Shown: positions 17,516-27,640 of the stretch, piece by piece | Position numbering within the stretch: the first letter of the stretch is position 1 | Layout: each line of letters begins with the position of its first letter | Source of the DNA: an uncultured Clostridia bacterium | GTDB taxonomy: Bacteria; Bacillota; Clostridia; Christensenellales; CAG-917 | DNA: 64,000 nucleotides | Assembly (NCBI GenBank): GCA_934277615.1 | Contig: CAKQUV010000007.1 | Coordinates: 7,843 to 71,842 of the forward strand | Direction: 5' to 3' | Made by a program: the position numbers and the translations under genes | The notes under the pieces: model-generated | The model's database searches: none | The model's input: the letters and a program-made list of their open reading frames with translations, nothing else | Told to the model about the DNA's origin: nothing

Positions 17516-20500
17516 TTATGCGGAAAATTTTGTGCCTACGCTGAACGCTCCTTGGTCCGTTTTAGAATCCAATGTCGTCGAGGTGCAAACAAGCTCGTTG
17601 ACAACAGAAACGTCGGTGATTTTGAACGTGAACGTTGCGCCGCTCACATTGATCGTTACGGTGTTTCCGCTGACCGTATAAGTGCCGTTGCCTGCAAACG
17701 GGGGCTTGTACGTATCGCTCGTGCAAGCGTCCTCTCCTTCGTCATGTTCGGAGGACTTGGAATTGACCGTAACTTTGCCGTTTTCGCCAAACACAAATTC
17801 CGTATTGGCATTGTACAGATAGCCGTCGCCGTTCGGGCAAATAAAGCTGTATTTTGCGCTAAACGTTTTGCCTTTTACCAGCGTTTCATCGAGTTTGACT
17901 CCGTCTTTGTAGGTGTGATTGCTTGCGTCCAACTTGAACACGCGCATGTCTGAGCCTATCGCAACAAGTATCGAACCGTCGGCGTTCTCAGTGTAAGTTC
18001 CGCTCTTCCCTTCGAATCTGACTCCTCCGAATCCGTCCACAACGAGATCCGACTGTCCCTCGCAAGAGTACGTGCCTCTGTTTGCGTCGCTGAGAAGCAA
18101 TCCGTTTTCGGCATTGCCCCATGCTACGATCTTGGCAATATACGTCTTTTGCTCATGCACAAACGTGATAACCGCGCCGTTTTCGAGATCGGTTCCCGAG
18201 AGCGTTTGGATATCTACAAGTTCCGTCATCGTGCCGATCACGGAAGTCGAGAACATATACTTGGTCGCGCCGTTATACGTGATTTTTCTTATTACTGCGC
18301 CGTTCCCGCCTGCGACGTCGACTGCGCCTGCAGAGAAGTACTCGTTAAGCAAAATAGCGCCCGTCGCCCTGACCGATATCAATCCGTCGTTCACGCGCGT
18401 TACCTCGAGCTTGACAACATTGCCTGCCGCATTTTTGAGATTAGAACTAAACGTCGTGTTGTCGGTAAGATTTGCATAGCCCGTGTATTTGTCGCCGCTG
18501 TTGAGTATCACTCTGCCGTACTGATCGATTGTAAGCGATACCGAATTGTTTGAAACGCCGTTCGGATACACTGCAAGCCACGAATTCTTGCTAAACAATC
18601 TCTTGTCCAGTATTTGCATCGCATAATAAGACGTGATTTCCTCGCCGTTCAACTCGAGCTTGACGCTGAATTGATAAAATCCGGGATTTGTCCATTTTAT
18701 AGGCGTGATATCGGTATATGCTTGCTTTTGAGCGTCGCTAAGCTCACCGTCGGCAGTGATTATGTGAAGAGCAGACCAAAACCTATTCTTTCTTTCTTCC
18801 GAGCCGGTTCCGTCAATTGCCGTATCGTCGAGCTTTACGATTGCGCCGGTTACAATGTGCGAATTGACAAACTCAACTCCTCCGAAGTCGCCGCCTTCCA
18901 TCTGTTTTACGGTAAGAACGTTTCCGAACGCCGCAAGATAGAACGTCGCTTCTTTGCCGTACGCAAACGTGTATGGAGCGTCGATAAACTTGACCGCTAT
19001 CTCGTTTGCCGTTTTGGTGTAGGATAGTTTCACCTTTGTGTAGCTTGCGCCTTCCATCTTTATGAAGCCTGTGCCGAAACCGTCGAGGTAGATGTATTTG
19101 TCGCTATATTCGTAATAGCCGAAAAGATTATCCCTTTCGATAAGTTCAAACGTCTTGTTTTCCACATCGAGCTTGAACTTGTACGAATAATACTCGTCTT
19201 CGTATTTGTAAAGGAACACGGTGTTGTTGTCATAATCGAATCCGCCGTTTTCCATGTTCTTAACGTCGTATGCCGTAAGGTTTGAAAATACAAACTTGCC
19301 GTTTGCAGTGAGCGAAATCCACTCTTTTGAGTCGAATGTGAGTTTAGCCTTTGTGTCGCCGTCGAACGTGCCGCTGAAAATCATACCGGCATACTTCTTC
19401 TCCGGCTCTCTGACTTCAACTTTTGCAATGTTTGCCGTGGACATAGCAAAATCGTATTCCGTGCCGTTATACGTCAACGTCGAGGACGCTCCCGGTTCCG
19501 GAACGAATCCGTCGGGATAACTCGCGTCGCCCCAATTGACGTCATACACGTAATCGCCGTTAAAAGCAGAAACCAAGCCGATATAAAGACCGAACCATTT
19601 TATCTCGTCGCTACCCTTTCTCGCAACCTTAAACGTATCTATAGAATACTTCGCCGTAGTTGTGGAAAGCACGTAGTTCATACTGGAGTTTACAACAATG
19701 CGATTCCTGAGTTCCCACTCTTTTTCGCTGAAATAAACGAGCGGACGTTTATTGTCGGTGAAACTCATTCTCAAAGAATTGTCGGGGTCGATGACAACGA
19801 TGCCATCGTTGATATACATCGTATATTGATCAGTGCCGACGGTGATAATAATCGTTGACTCGTCAATGCACTCGGATACCGTAGCGGATTTGCCGTTTAC
19901 GATTATCTTTCCGTCGCGAGAGAACGTCATATCTTTGAGCGGAACGACGGGTTTTTCTTCATCGTCGTAATCTTCGCCGTCGCCATAAAACGGATCTTCG
20001 CTGTCACCATAGTCTCCGTAGTCTTTCTTTATCTCACCGGGAATAGTCGTCATATTGGTCTTGTAAGTCCCGACGATATCGTCCGAGAACACTATGACTT
20101 TTGCGCTCGATTGCAAGCCGAGATAATCGATATTCACGGTATAAACGCCCGCCTTGAACGTATCCACCTTTCCTTCGAGCATATCGGCGGTAACTTTTAT
20201 AGTCTTTTCGCCGTCTTTAATCGTAAACAAATCGGCAGCGTACACCGTATCGCCCACAAACACGACTCTATTGTTTGCGACAATGTCCACTCCGGTTTTT
20301 ACCGTTAATTCATATTCGACATATACGGGTTCGGAGTTCACGCCCTCGGGATATACCGCGATTTTGACGTGTTGAGTGCCTGTTTTGCCAAAATCTATGG
20401 GCTCGGAAACAAGTTGTGCCCAAACCGTCAAGGAATCTTCCTGCGCGATTTTTTTGTCTGCAATCAACTTCTTTCTCACGCCGTTTACTTTCGCCGCGAC

Positions 20501-21904
20501 GTTTTTGAAACAATCGTACGCAGTCGTGCCTTGCGCAAGCACAACTTCGCTTTGAAGTACGGACAGTTCGTAAACGTTCTCTTTCACGACGTAAGTAAGC
20601 GCCTTTTCGACGTTTTGCAAACTGTCCTTTACGCCGCTATACGGAATCTTTACGGTTACGTCATAACTGCCTGCCGTATCGAAATCGACGTTTGTCGTAT
20701 CGATATGGAAATTCGCCCCGTCTCCGTAAGTTACAAACGAGAACCTCAAGCCGTTGACCACAACCGAAATATCGCCTGCGAAATTGTATGCGTTTTTATT
20801 TGTGCCCTTTCTCACGATAATCGTATCGCCTTTGGGCAAATCAATCACCACTCCGCGCTTGACTTCCACCGTCGCAGTGGCGGTTTGTCCTTTATACGTC
20901 AAAGTGATATTGTTGATTCCCTCGTTTGAATAGTCGATATCGCCCGAAATCATATCGATAGTTACAGGAACATATATGTCGCCGTCTTTTATCGTAAAGA
21001 GTTTGGTCAAATCGATAAATTCGCCGTTGGGGTAAGTGATAATGTCGCTTGCCGTAAGCACAATAGACTTCGGCGCGACGATTCTGACTTTTGCCGCGAG
21101 AGTTTCAAGCTCACAATTCTCATTGTATCTGTAAGACAAAACCACGTCGTAAACTTTGTCCTCTTTCGCGTTTGAAAGCGCGCTCAAATCGAGCATGCTC
21201 TTCTCCACCTTGACAGCAACGCCGTCTACGTACAGCGAGAACAATTCGGTGAAATCAAACGTTTCTATCTCGGACGTCGTGAGAGAATATTCTTTGTAAG
21301 AATTGACGATTTCCACACGATGCGCCTCTTTGACATGTACCGTCAAAGTTTTGGTAATGCCGTGATAAGTTACGGTGTAGGTATAATCGCCCACGTCGCG
21401 CTTTACGTTATTGCGAATCATGCTTTCTTCGATTTGCACCTTTTGCCCGTCCTCTGTCGCAGAGAAAAGCGCAAGGAAATCAAATCCGTCGTCAATTTGA
21501 ATTTGCGTAATCGTTATGTCGTCTTTTGCCAAATCAAGCACGTATTCCGTTGCCTTGATCTGAACGTAACAAGTTGCGCTCGCTTCGCCGTACGTGCAAG
21601 TAACATAGCCTTCCTCGTCTGCGTTTTGCGGAAGATGGCTCAAATCGAGATACGTCGATTGAATCAAAATCTCCCTGTCGTCAATCGTAATGACAAAAAG
21701 CGTCGTAAAGTCAAAATCCGCGAAATTCTTTTCGTGGATAAGTACAGACTCTTGTTTTGCGCTTACTTTGACAACCTCTTGCGGAGTCGGCGTCGGCGGG
21801 ACGTCGGGGTTGGGATTACTCCCTTCCCCGTTGTCACAGCCTGCGAATGTCAAAGCAGTCAATATCAATATTAAAGCAGTAATAATTAGTAATCTTTTTT
21901 TCAT
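17516..21904 (-). CDS. Large surface lipoprotein with tandem Ig-like domains (1462 aa)
   Basis: The signal peptide ends in LTFAGC (Cys23), followed by a Pro-rich linker. Residues ~45-640 hold about eight tandem Ig-like units of ~75-80 aa, each with a core like FDFTTLFxIxxDG and an end like TVTYxGxTxTxTVxV. The later part is beta-rich, with YNGTEYDFAMS and GTYSCEGQSDLVVDG; the latter resembles the GTYTCEG module of the downstream 2144-aa protein, so the two share ancestry. An acidic stretch DYGDYGDSEDPFYGDG lies in the middle and may bind metal. Spacing to the upstream gene is 36 bp (GGAG before the ATG), consistent with an operon. Role: probable adhesin or polymer binder; not recognised more precisely. 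Confidence 0.82.
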   Translation of the reverse strand: MKKRLLIITALILILTALTFAGCDNGEGSNPNPDVPPTPTPQEVVKVSAKQESVLIHEKNFADFDFTTLFVITIDDREILIQSTYLDLSHLPQNADEEGYVTCTYGEASATCYVQIKATEYVLDLAKDDITITQIQIDDGFDFLALFSATEDGQKVQIEESMIRNNVKRDVGDYTYTVTYHGITKTLTVHVKEAHRVEIVNSYKEYSLTTSEIETFDFTELFSLYVDGVAVKVEKSMLDLSALSNAKEDKVYDVVLSYRYNENCELETLAAKVRIVAPKSIVLTASDIITYPNGEFIDLTKLFTIKDGDIYVPVTIDMISGDIDYSNEGINNITLTYKGQTATATVEVKRGVVIDLPKGDTIIVRKGTNKNAYNFAGDISVVVNGLRFSFVTYGDGANFHIDTTNVDFDTAGSYDVTVKIPYSGVKDSLQNVEKALTYVVKENVYELSVLQSEVVLAQGTTAYDCFKNVAAKVNGVRKKLIADKKIAQEDSLTVWAQLVSEPIDFGKTGTQHVKIAVYPEGVNSEPVYVEYELTVKTGVDIVANNRVVFVGDTVYAADLFTIKDGEKTIKVTADMLEGKVDTFKAGVYTVNIDYLGLQSSAKVIVFSDDIVGTYKTNMTTIPGEIKKDYGDYGDSEDPFYGDGEDYDDEEKPVVPLKDMTFSRDGKIIVNGKSATVSECIDESTIIITVGTDQYTMYINDGIVVIDPDNSLRMSFTDNKRPLVYFSEKEWELRNRIVVNSSMNYVLSTTTAKYSIDTFKVARKGSDEIKWFGLYIGLVSAFNGDYVYDVNWGDASYPDGFVPEPGASSTLTYNGTEYDFAMSTANIAKVEVREPEKKYAGMIFSGTFDGDTKAKLTFDSKEWISLTANGKFVFSNLTAYDVKNMENGGFDYDNNTVFLYKYEDEYYSYKFKLDVENKTFELIERDNLFGYYEYSDKYIYLDGFGTGFIKMEGASYTKVKLSYTKTANEIAVKFIDAPYTFAYGKEATFYLAAFGNVLTVKQMEGGDFGGVEFVNSHIVTGAIVKLDDTAIDGTGSEERKNRFWSALHIITADGELSDAQKQAYTDITPIKWTNPGFYQFSVKLELNGEEITSYYAMQILDKRLFSKNSWLAVYPNGVSNNSVSLTIDQYGRVILNSGDKYTGYANLTDNTTFSSNLKNAAGNVVKLEVTRVNDGLISVRATGAILLNEYFSAGAVDVAGGNGAVIRKITYNGATKYMFSTSVIGTMTELVDIQTLSGTDLENGAVITFVHEQKTYIAKIVAWGNAENGLLLSDANRGTYSCEGQSDLVVDGFGGVRFEGKSGTYTENADGSILVAIGSDMRVFKLDASNHTYKDGVKLDETLVKGKTFSAKYSFICPNGDGYLYNANTEFVFGENGKVTVNSKSSEHDEGEDACTSDTYKPPFAGNGTYTVSGNTVTINVSGATFTFKITDVSVVNELVCTSTTLDSKTDQGAFSVGTKFSA

Positions 21905-21940
21905 AATATCGACTCCGACATTATTTGTTTTTGTTGAAAA

Positions 21941-24598
21941 TTATGCAATCGGATAATCTCCGTAATTGTAGATGTACAATCTGCAATGTCTTGTATGGTT
22001 GTTGGTGATTGCAATGGTGAGCTTATCGTTAGAGAACACCATTTTTCTATCTAACTTGCCCGTTTCGCCACCGGAGATGTCGCTGACACCGGAGTTATAG
22101 GTGAAACCTGCTTTTTCCATAACGCTCTTAACCTTGTCGAAGAAGGTTCCGAAAGAGGCTTGCAAGTTTCCTTTATCGTCAAGATACTCGGAAGGTGCTT
22201 GCGTCGTTAGCGAGATATAGTCGGTATAAGCATATGAACCGTTCGCCAATTTTTCGGAATCGTAACTGAAGAATGCATAGATTCCGTCGCCAAAGATTTC
22301 TCTGAGCGTATCCATGGAAATGAATTGACTTGCTTCCAAATCGTATACGTCTTTGATTATCTTTGCGAAGTTTGCCTTATGGTTGCAAGTACCCGTCTTA
22401 TGATAGGTTTCGTTTTCTTTGTCATAGCATTTGTATTTCTTCAAATCGGTTGTATGCTCGCACCAATAATCATCGGTGGAAAGATCTTTCCAATCCGGCA
22501 ACACTCTTTCTTGATATCCGTCGAACTCGTCGGTGAATGCGGTTGTTCCGATGTCGGAATAGGTTGTTTCGACGTATCCGAACCAGCTTCCGTATGTATA
22601 CGGATAGGACGTAGACACTACGTTTCCGTCCAAATCAACCAAAATGGAGAGTTGGTACTTGGAAGAAGCCACGGTGTTCTTTGCATTGGAGTGCATGCTG
22701 AACTCTTTTGCAAGTTCATTCATGATTTGACTATCGCGCAAAACGAACTTGGAGTATTCAAGCACTTCGCCGTTCGAGCCAAGAACGCTCTGGCTACCCA
22801 CCCATTTGAACACATCTGCTGAGAAATTCCATTGCGGAATGAGGTCTGCAATCGTGCCGTTGTATTTCTTCGTTCCTACGAGTTTCTTTGTGGACGAGTC
22901 ATACTCGAAGTAATCGTATTTGTCTGCAGAAACTTGATTGTAACCTGTATATTCAATCCAGTATTGCGAATCGCTGTATTGCTCGTATTCACCCGTTCTC
23001 TTAAGCAAAATCTTATCCGATGTGATACGTCCTACAACGCCGACAGTGCCTTTCTTTGCTGATGTCGGGAAATCTGCCGAAGCGGATGCGGACATATTAT
23101 AATCATTTGGATCCGTTGTGGGCTTTGTCGTTGCCACTTCTTTTGCGTTGAACGTATAGTTGGTGGCATTTCTCATCTTCTCGATTGCCTTTGCAAGAAG
23201 TTCAGTGTTATTTTCGTGATTGTAAGGCGTGGGATCGGGAACAATTGTCGTACCGATATCGGAGAATTCCAAAGACACTTCGGTATATGCGACGTTTCCG
23301 TTGCTACCCGTTTGAGTTTCGGTCTTTGCAAGCAATCTTGTGATTTTGCCGTCTTCCATCTTGAACGAAATGCTGTCAAGTGTATCGTTGAGGAACGGAG
23401 TGAGGCTGTATGAGAGATATGTCATAAGATAATAGTCTGTCGGATCTTTGACTATCACAACGTTATTCTCGACAAAATACCAATTGTACGTAAACACGTC
23501 GTTCTCTCCGTCATAAATGAATTTGCCGCTGACGTCGGTTGCCATATCTGAAATTTGATTCCACAAGTGTTGATTTTCCCAAACAAACACATTGCTCATC
23601 GAGTCTGACTCGGGCTTTCTTTGGACGGTGTTGTTCTTGTCGATATAAATTCTTTCAAGAGCGTGTCCGCCTGTCGTAACCTCGCCTTCGTTGCTGACGT
23701 ACGTATATTCCGCGCTGTCGCCTTTACGATAGTTGTCGTAAACGACGTTGTTTTTGGACTCGTCCGCATACCACTCTCCGTACCATGCGCCGTCAGACAT
23801 CATAACCTTGGATTGATAAACGGTCTTATCGTTGTTTGCGCTGTTGTTGGTGTCGATAAACACATCGGTAACGGTGCCGGAAGCCGTGATGCTCGCATTG
23901 CCGATTTCTTTGATAAGATCGCCTGTAAGCACGTTGCCGTCTTTACCTTTGACTTCACCTTCTTTTTCAGCCGCGCTGACATAATACTTTCTTTCTCTCG
24001 TAACACTCGGATAATCCTTGAGCGACGCCGTGATTGTAAGAAGCGACGTGTATTCGGGAGTTGAGATAATGCTTACGTTGTTTCCGCTGACGCTTGCCAA
24101 TTTATTGTCGCTTACGCTGAGCAACACTTCACTGCCGTCGGATGAGGTTGCGTTGATGACAACCGTGTCGCCCTCTTTGAGTTTTGTTCCGGAAGGCGTC
24201 TTGGACGACATCGAGAGCGTGGGAAGCGTAGACGGCGCTTTTACGACAAACTTAACCGATTTTGTAAGGTTGGGGAAACGATTGACTTTGACAATCAAAT
24301 TGATTTCCGTATCCATAACCGGGTCTTTGAGGATTTGCATCTTCTTGCCGTTGATTTTTGCAAGTTTCTCATTGTCGACAAAAACGGTATACGGGCTGTT
24401 GTCCGATATCGAAACCAAAAATACGACTTCGTCTCCGCCGTGCAGTTCTGCGCCTGCCTCCGGTTCCGTTTCGATGGTTATTGTCGGCAAATCTTCATCT
24501 TTGTTGTCGCAAGCGACCATAGTAAAGACCATGCTTGCAAGAACAAGGATGCAAACAAGAGCGACTATGCCCTTCTTCATAAATTTGCGTTTTTCCAT
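21941..24598 (-). CDS. Surface lipoprotein with Ig-like N-terminus (885 aa)
   Basis: The signal peptide ends in TMVAC (Cys30). Two Ig-like domains follow (about 35-125 and 125-210), both with the pattern GxxLxxGDxVxxxxSxSD. The rest resembles two rounds of a LolA/LppX-like module: a stretch such as AIEKMRNATNYTFNAKE, then beta strands ending VETTYSDIGTT. The next upstream protein has a comparable layout (VSIKYSDFNTA), suggesting duplicated lipoproteins. AAGGAG lies 9 bases before the ATG. A strong hairpin sits between this gene and the upstream gene. Function unknown. Confidence 0.8.
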   Translation of the reverse strand: MEKRKFMKKGIVALVCILVLASMVFTMVACDNKDEDLPTITIETEPEAGAELHGGDEVVFLVSISDNSPYTVFVDNEKLAKINGKKMQILKDPVMDTEINLIVKVNRFPNLTKSVKFVVKAPSTLPTLSMSSKTPSGTKLKEGDTVVINATSSDGSEVLLSVSDNKLASVSGNNVSIISTPEYTSLLTITASLKDYPSVTRERKYYVSAAEKEGEVKGKDGNVLTGDLIKEIGNASITASGTVTDVFIDTNNSANNDKTVYQSKVMMSDGAWYGEWYADESKNNVVYDNYRKGDSAEYTYVSNEGEVTTGGHALERIYIDKNNTVQRKPESDSMSNVFVWENQHLWNQISDMATDVSGKFIYDGENDVFTYNWYFVENNVVIVKDPTDYYLMTYLSYSLTPFLNDTLDSISFKMEDGKITRLLAKTETQTGSNGNVAYTEVSLEFSDIGTTIVPDPTPYNHENNTELLAKAIEKMRNATNYTFNAKEVATTKPTTDPNDYNMSASASADFPTSAKKGTVGVVGRITSDKILLKRTGEYEQYSDSQYWIEYTGYNQVSADKYDYFEYDSSTKKLVGTKKYNGTIADLIPQWNFSADVFKWVGSQSVLGSNGEVLEYSKFVLRDSQIMNELAKEFSMHSNAKNTVASSKYQLSILVDLDGNVVSTSYPYTYGSWFGYVETTYSDIGTTAFTDEFDGYQERVLPDWKDLSTDDYWCEHTTDLKKYKCYDKENETYHKTGTCNHKANFAKIIKDVYDLEASQFISMDTLREIFGDGIYAFFSYDSEKLANGSYAYTDYISLTTQAPSEYLDDKGNLQASFGTFFDKVKSVMEKAGFTYNSGVSDISGGETGKLDRKMVFSNDKLTIAITNNHTRHCRLYIYNYGDYPIA

Positions 24599-24653
24599 TG
24601 TTTGTTCTCCTTTATAAAAATTTTATTTTTTGCCAGTTTATAATCTTGCGTCT

Positions 24654-24674
24654 GCGAGGAGCGACGCTCCTCGC
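24654..24674 (-). promoter_or_regulatory. Perfect hairpin between two lipoprotein genes
   Basis: GCGAGGAGC and GCTCCTCGC, 9 bp perfect with a 3-base loop, in the 94-bp gap between the 787-aa and 885-aa lipoprotein genes. No T-run follows on the minus strand, so it looks more like an mRNA-processing or stability element than a terminator. Confidence 0.5.
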
Positions 24675-24692
24675 TTTCGCCATTGATTCTCG

Positions 24693-27056
24693 TTAGTCTT
24701 TCCACACGTAGATGACAAAGTCAAGGTTTTGATCCATCGGCGCAACCCAAATGCCGTTCACTTCGTCGTGATATTCGTCATATTCGTTGCGGACAAAACC
24801 TTTTGCCGTCAGCATTTCTCTGACCGCCGTCAAAGAAGAGTTGATTGTGTAGTCCACATCGAGCGGCACGTCGTAAAAGAACACGATCGCTTGCTTAAAC
24901 ACCTTCATTCCGCCCGGGATTTTTCTCGTCGTAAGACCGAATCCGTAGGAATCGCCGAGCACATCTCCGAAGAACGGCATCACCGTTTCCATATTGTCTT
25001 TGCCATAGAATTGATTAAGATATTCGAGCGCGTTTTCTTCCGTATCGTCTGCCGTAGTCGACGAGCCCTCGTTGCGCACCTGAATAGTCAACTGACTCCA
25101 TTTTGTCGGAACTTGTCTTGTATCGAAACTTACGTTCACGCCTTCGGGATTGGTTGCGGTATTGAAGTCGGAATACTTGATAGACACAACGCCGAACATG
25201 GTGCCGAGATAGAAGTAGAAGCAAGATTCGGTAATATAACCGTCTTTGACGACTACAAACGGCGTAAACTTGGTGCCTGTCAGTATCCCTTGCGTTGCAA
25301 AGATACCGTAAAGGTTGATGTCGTTGCCGACGCCGTAATAGAACGTTGAAGCCACGCCGCACATCGCCTCGTTGACGTAATACGTATAAGTATTTGCGTC
25401 CTCGTCATACGCATAGCCGCTGAATATCTCGGATGAGAATGCAAAGCTCGGCTTTGCGTTTGCAAACACTTTTTCATACGCACGATTCGCCGTATATGTC
25501 GTTTGCTCGGACTCTTCCGTCTTTTTGTTCTCACTGAACGCATTATAAAGATTGTCTGTTATTTTCTTATATCCGTAAGCGGCATTCTCCGTATACGTGC
25601 GAATTTCGTTTTGACTGTTGTCATATTTCACCGTATACGGAGTGAAATAGCAAAGGTCGTTCGTAATCGTTTCGACATAGCCCTTATAGCTGGAGCCGTA
25701 CGCGGAACTTGTCATCTCGTAGAAGTCGAGCGTGTAACTGTCTAGCGCGCGCATATTGTCGATTGCGGTTTGCAATCTTGCGTACAATTCGTCGTATTGC
25801 TCGTCGTGCGTAAACTTGCTTATCGTCGGCACTTTGACGCTTTCGCTGGCGTTGATTGCAAGATAAAGTTCCTGAATGGCTTTGTATCCTTCCGCAATCT
25901 GATAATCGTCTGCGCTTTGAGCGTAAATTCCTACAATTTCGCCTTCGTCAATGATAAGTCCCCATTTTACAACGACAAAATCATACGGAGTCGCGGACGC
26001 AATGAGGCGTTTGGAAAGCGTTTCGTCGTCGCCATTGTACATCCAGCGCCACATCTTCTCGTCAAACTCGAAGTCGTCAATCGAGAGGTTTGTAAGATTG
26101 TTGTACAATCCCGAATTCTCCCAAGTAACCGCAATACCGTCGTCGCCGAGCATAGGAACAAGTTGTTCCTCGTTCATGAAGCTCACGCCCACTTGGTTTG
26201 CTTTGCCATCGACGTTCTTGTAATACAAGCCCGTCTTGATACCCGTGGAATTATCCTCGTACTCGGCATACCAATTGGTGCCGTCCATTGCCGTTCTTAT
26301 GGGCAATGTCAACGTTCTGTAATAATTGCCGTAATAATCCGTCTTATAAAGGTCAATCTTATCGTAGCCTTCAAAGCCGATTTTTGCGTGATTGAGCGCT
26401 GCGAGCATATCTGCCGTGAGGTCCGTTCTTGCAACGATCCACACTTCTTTTTCGGCATAGCAAGCGGCGTTTTTGGTGCTTGTCGCAACGATTTTGATCT
26501 TCTTGTCGCCGGTAACTTCGCTTGCGGTAACCTTGCCTGTGCTATCTATCGTGGCATATGATTTGCCTTCTGCCAACGACCAGACAACTTCACCCGCTTT
26601 TGCTTTCACGCCGTCAATGTATGCGTCGTAAGTTACGCTCTTTCCACTCTTGATTTCCGCTGTTTTGGAAATACTGACTTTCACTTCTTGCGGTTTGGGC
26701 GTAACGCCTTTGCCCTCGAAGAAGCCTTCCTCGCTCTTTGCGGAGCTTGTGTAGCCGTTTGCTTTTGCGTATACGGCGTAACGAATGTCGTTTACAAGCA
26801 AACTCTTTGCCACTTGATAGGACGTACCGTCTGTTTCGTACTCCGTTCCGTTGAGCGTTACGACGTAGGACGTTGCGTTTTGAACGGCTGTCCATGTAAT
26901 AACGCCTGCGTCCGACATCTGAACGTTTTGCGGAGTTGCGAGCGTTGCGGGCGTGGACGGATTATCTCCGCCGCCTTTGTTATCGCACGCGACAAACGCT
27001 GTGAGCGCGCACACGACAATAAGTACCATTGCCAATACGTAATTAAACTTTTTCAT
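24693..27056 (-). CDS. Surface lipoprotein with Fn3-like and Big_2-like domains (787 aa)
   Basis: The signal peptide ends in AFVAC (Cys24). Next come a fibronectin type III-like domain (LATPQNVQMSDAGVITWTAV to about residue 110) and a Big_2-like domain (KSGKSVTYDAYIDGVKAKAG to about 205). The remaining ~580 residues are unrecognised, rich in Tyr and Asn, with a layout like the 885-aa protein downstream. The frame extends 25 codons further upstream, but AGGAGGAG lies 8 bases before the ATG at 27056 and the signal peptide starts there, so that start is used. It begins 14 bp after the stop of the 184-aa lipoprotein gene. Confidence 0.82.
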   Translation of the reverse strand: MKKFNYVLAMVLIVVCALTAFVACDNKGGGDNPSTPATLATPQNVQMSDAGVITWTAVQNATSYVVTLNGTEYETDGTSYQVAKSLLVNDIRYAVYAKANGYTSSAKSEEGFFEGKGVTPKPQEVKVSISKTAEIKSGKSVTYDAYIDGVKAKAGEVVWSLAEGKSYATIDSTGKVTASEVTGDKKIKIVATSTKNAACYAEKEVWIVARTDLTADMLAALNHAKIGFEGYDKIDLYKTDYYGNYYRTLTLPIRTAMDGTNWYAEYEDNSTGIKTGLYYKNVDGKANQVGVSFMNEEQLVPMLGDDGIAVTWENSGLYNNLTNLSIDDFEFDEKMWRWMYNGDDETLSKRLIASATPYDFVVVKWGLIIDEGEIVGIYAQSADDYQIAEGYKAIQELYLAINASESVKVPTISKFTHDEQYDELYARLQTAIDNMRALDSYTLDFYEMTSSAYGSSYKGYVETITNDLCYFTPYTVKYDNSQNEIRTYTENAAYGYKKITDNLYNAFSENKKTEESEQTTYTANRAYEKVFANAKPSFAFSSEIFSGYAYDEDANTYTYYVNEAMCGVASTFYYGVGNDINLYGIFATQGILTGTKFTPFVVVKDGYITESCFYFYLGTMFGVVSIKYSDFNTATNPEGVNVSFDTRQVPTKWSQLTIQVRNEGSSTTADDTEENALEYLNQFYGKDNMETVMPFFGDVLGDSYGFGLTTRKIPGGMKVFKQAIVFFYDVPLDVDYTINSSLTAVREMLTAKGFVRNEYDEYHDEVNGIWVAPMDQNLDFVIYVWKD

Positions 27057-27070
27057 ACGCACTCTCCTCC

Positions 27071-27625
27071 TTAATAATTGAATTCGTGTACGATTTGGAC
27101 GTGTTTGCCGTCCGTCGTATCGAATTCGCAAGTGATTTTTGTAAGCGTTTTCTTATCGAATTCGCACACAAGCGACGCGTCGCCGCCAATCTCGTATGCG
27201 CCGAGTTTCATAACGCTTGCAAAGTCCTCTTTGGATACGGTGCAGGAGAATTTGTCTGATTCCATCTTCAAATTGCCTGCGCTGTATTCGGAAAGGGATA
27301 TCGGCAACAATTGCTTTCTGTCAACGCCCGATTTTTGCTCGGTATTGGTGTTTTCGGCAAGTTGAAAACTCGAATTGAGAGTCTTTTCAACCGTCGTAAT
27401 GTTGGCATTTGTGCCGTCGATTGCCATATTTCTTTGATATTCATAGACAAGCACGCCTTGGTCTTGCATTGCGATATGCGAATTTACCGCAGTTACGCTG
27501 TCCATAGATTTTGTCATTGCCTCGCTGTACTTTGCGAAATCCTTAATCACGAAATCGCAAGCGCAGAGTGCAAATACGAGGACGAGAATTACAGACGTTA
27601 ACAATATAAACTTAGTTTTTTTCAT
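27071..27625 (-). CDS. Small lipoprotein (184 aa), LolA-like fold possible
   Basis: The signal peptide ends in ALCAC (Cys23). The mature protein begins DFVIKDFAKYSEAMTKSMDS and alternates beta strands, ending FDTTDGKHVQIVHEFNY. The size and pattern fit small lipid- or peptide-binding lipoproteins, but there is no diagnostic motif. It lies 15 bp after the subtilase stop and 14 bp before the 787-aa lipoprotein start, firmly within the operon. Function unknown. Confidence 0.75.
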   Translation of the reverse strand: MKKTKFILLTSVILVLVFALCACDFVIKDFAKYSEAMTKSMDSVTAVNSHIAMQDQGVLVYEYQRNMAIDGTNANITTVEKTLNSSFQLAENTNTEQKSGVDRKQLLPISLSEYSAGNLKMESDKFSCTVSKEDFASVMKLGAYEIGGDASLVCEFDKKTLTKITCEFDTTDGKHVQIVHEFNY

Positions 27626-27640
27626 CTTTCCATCCTCCTG

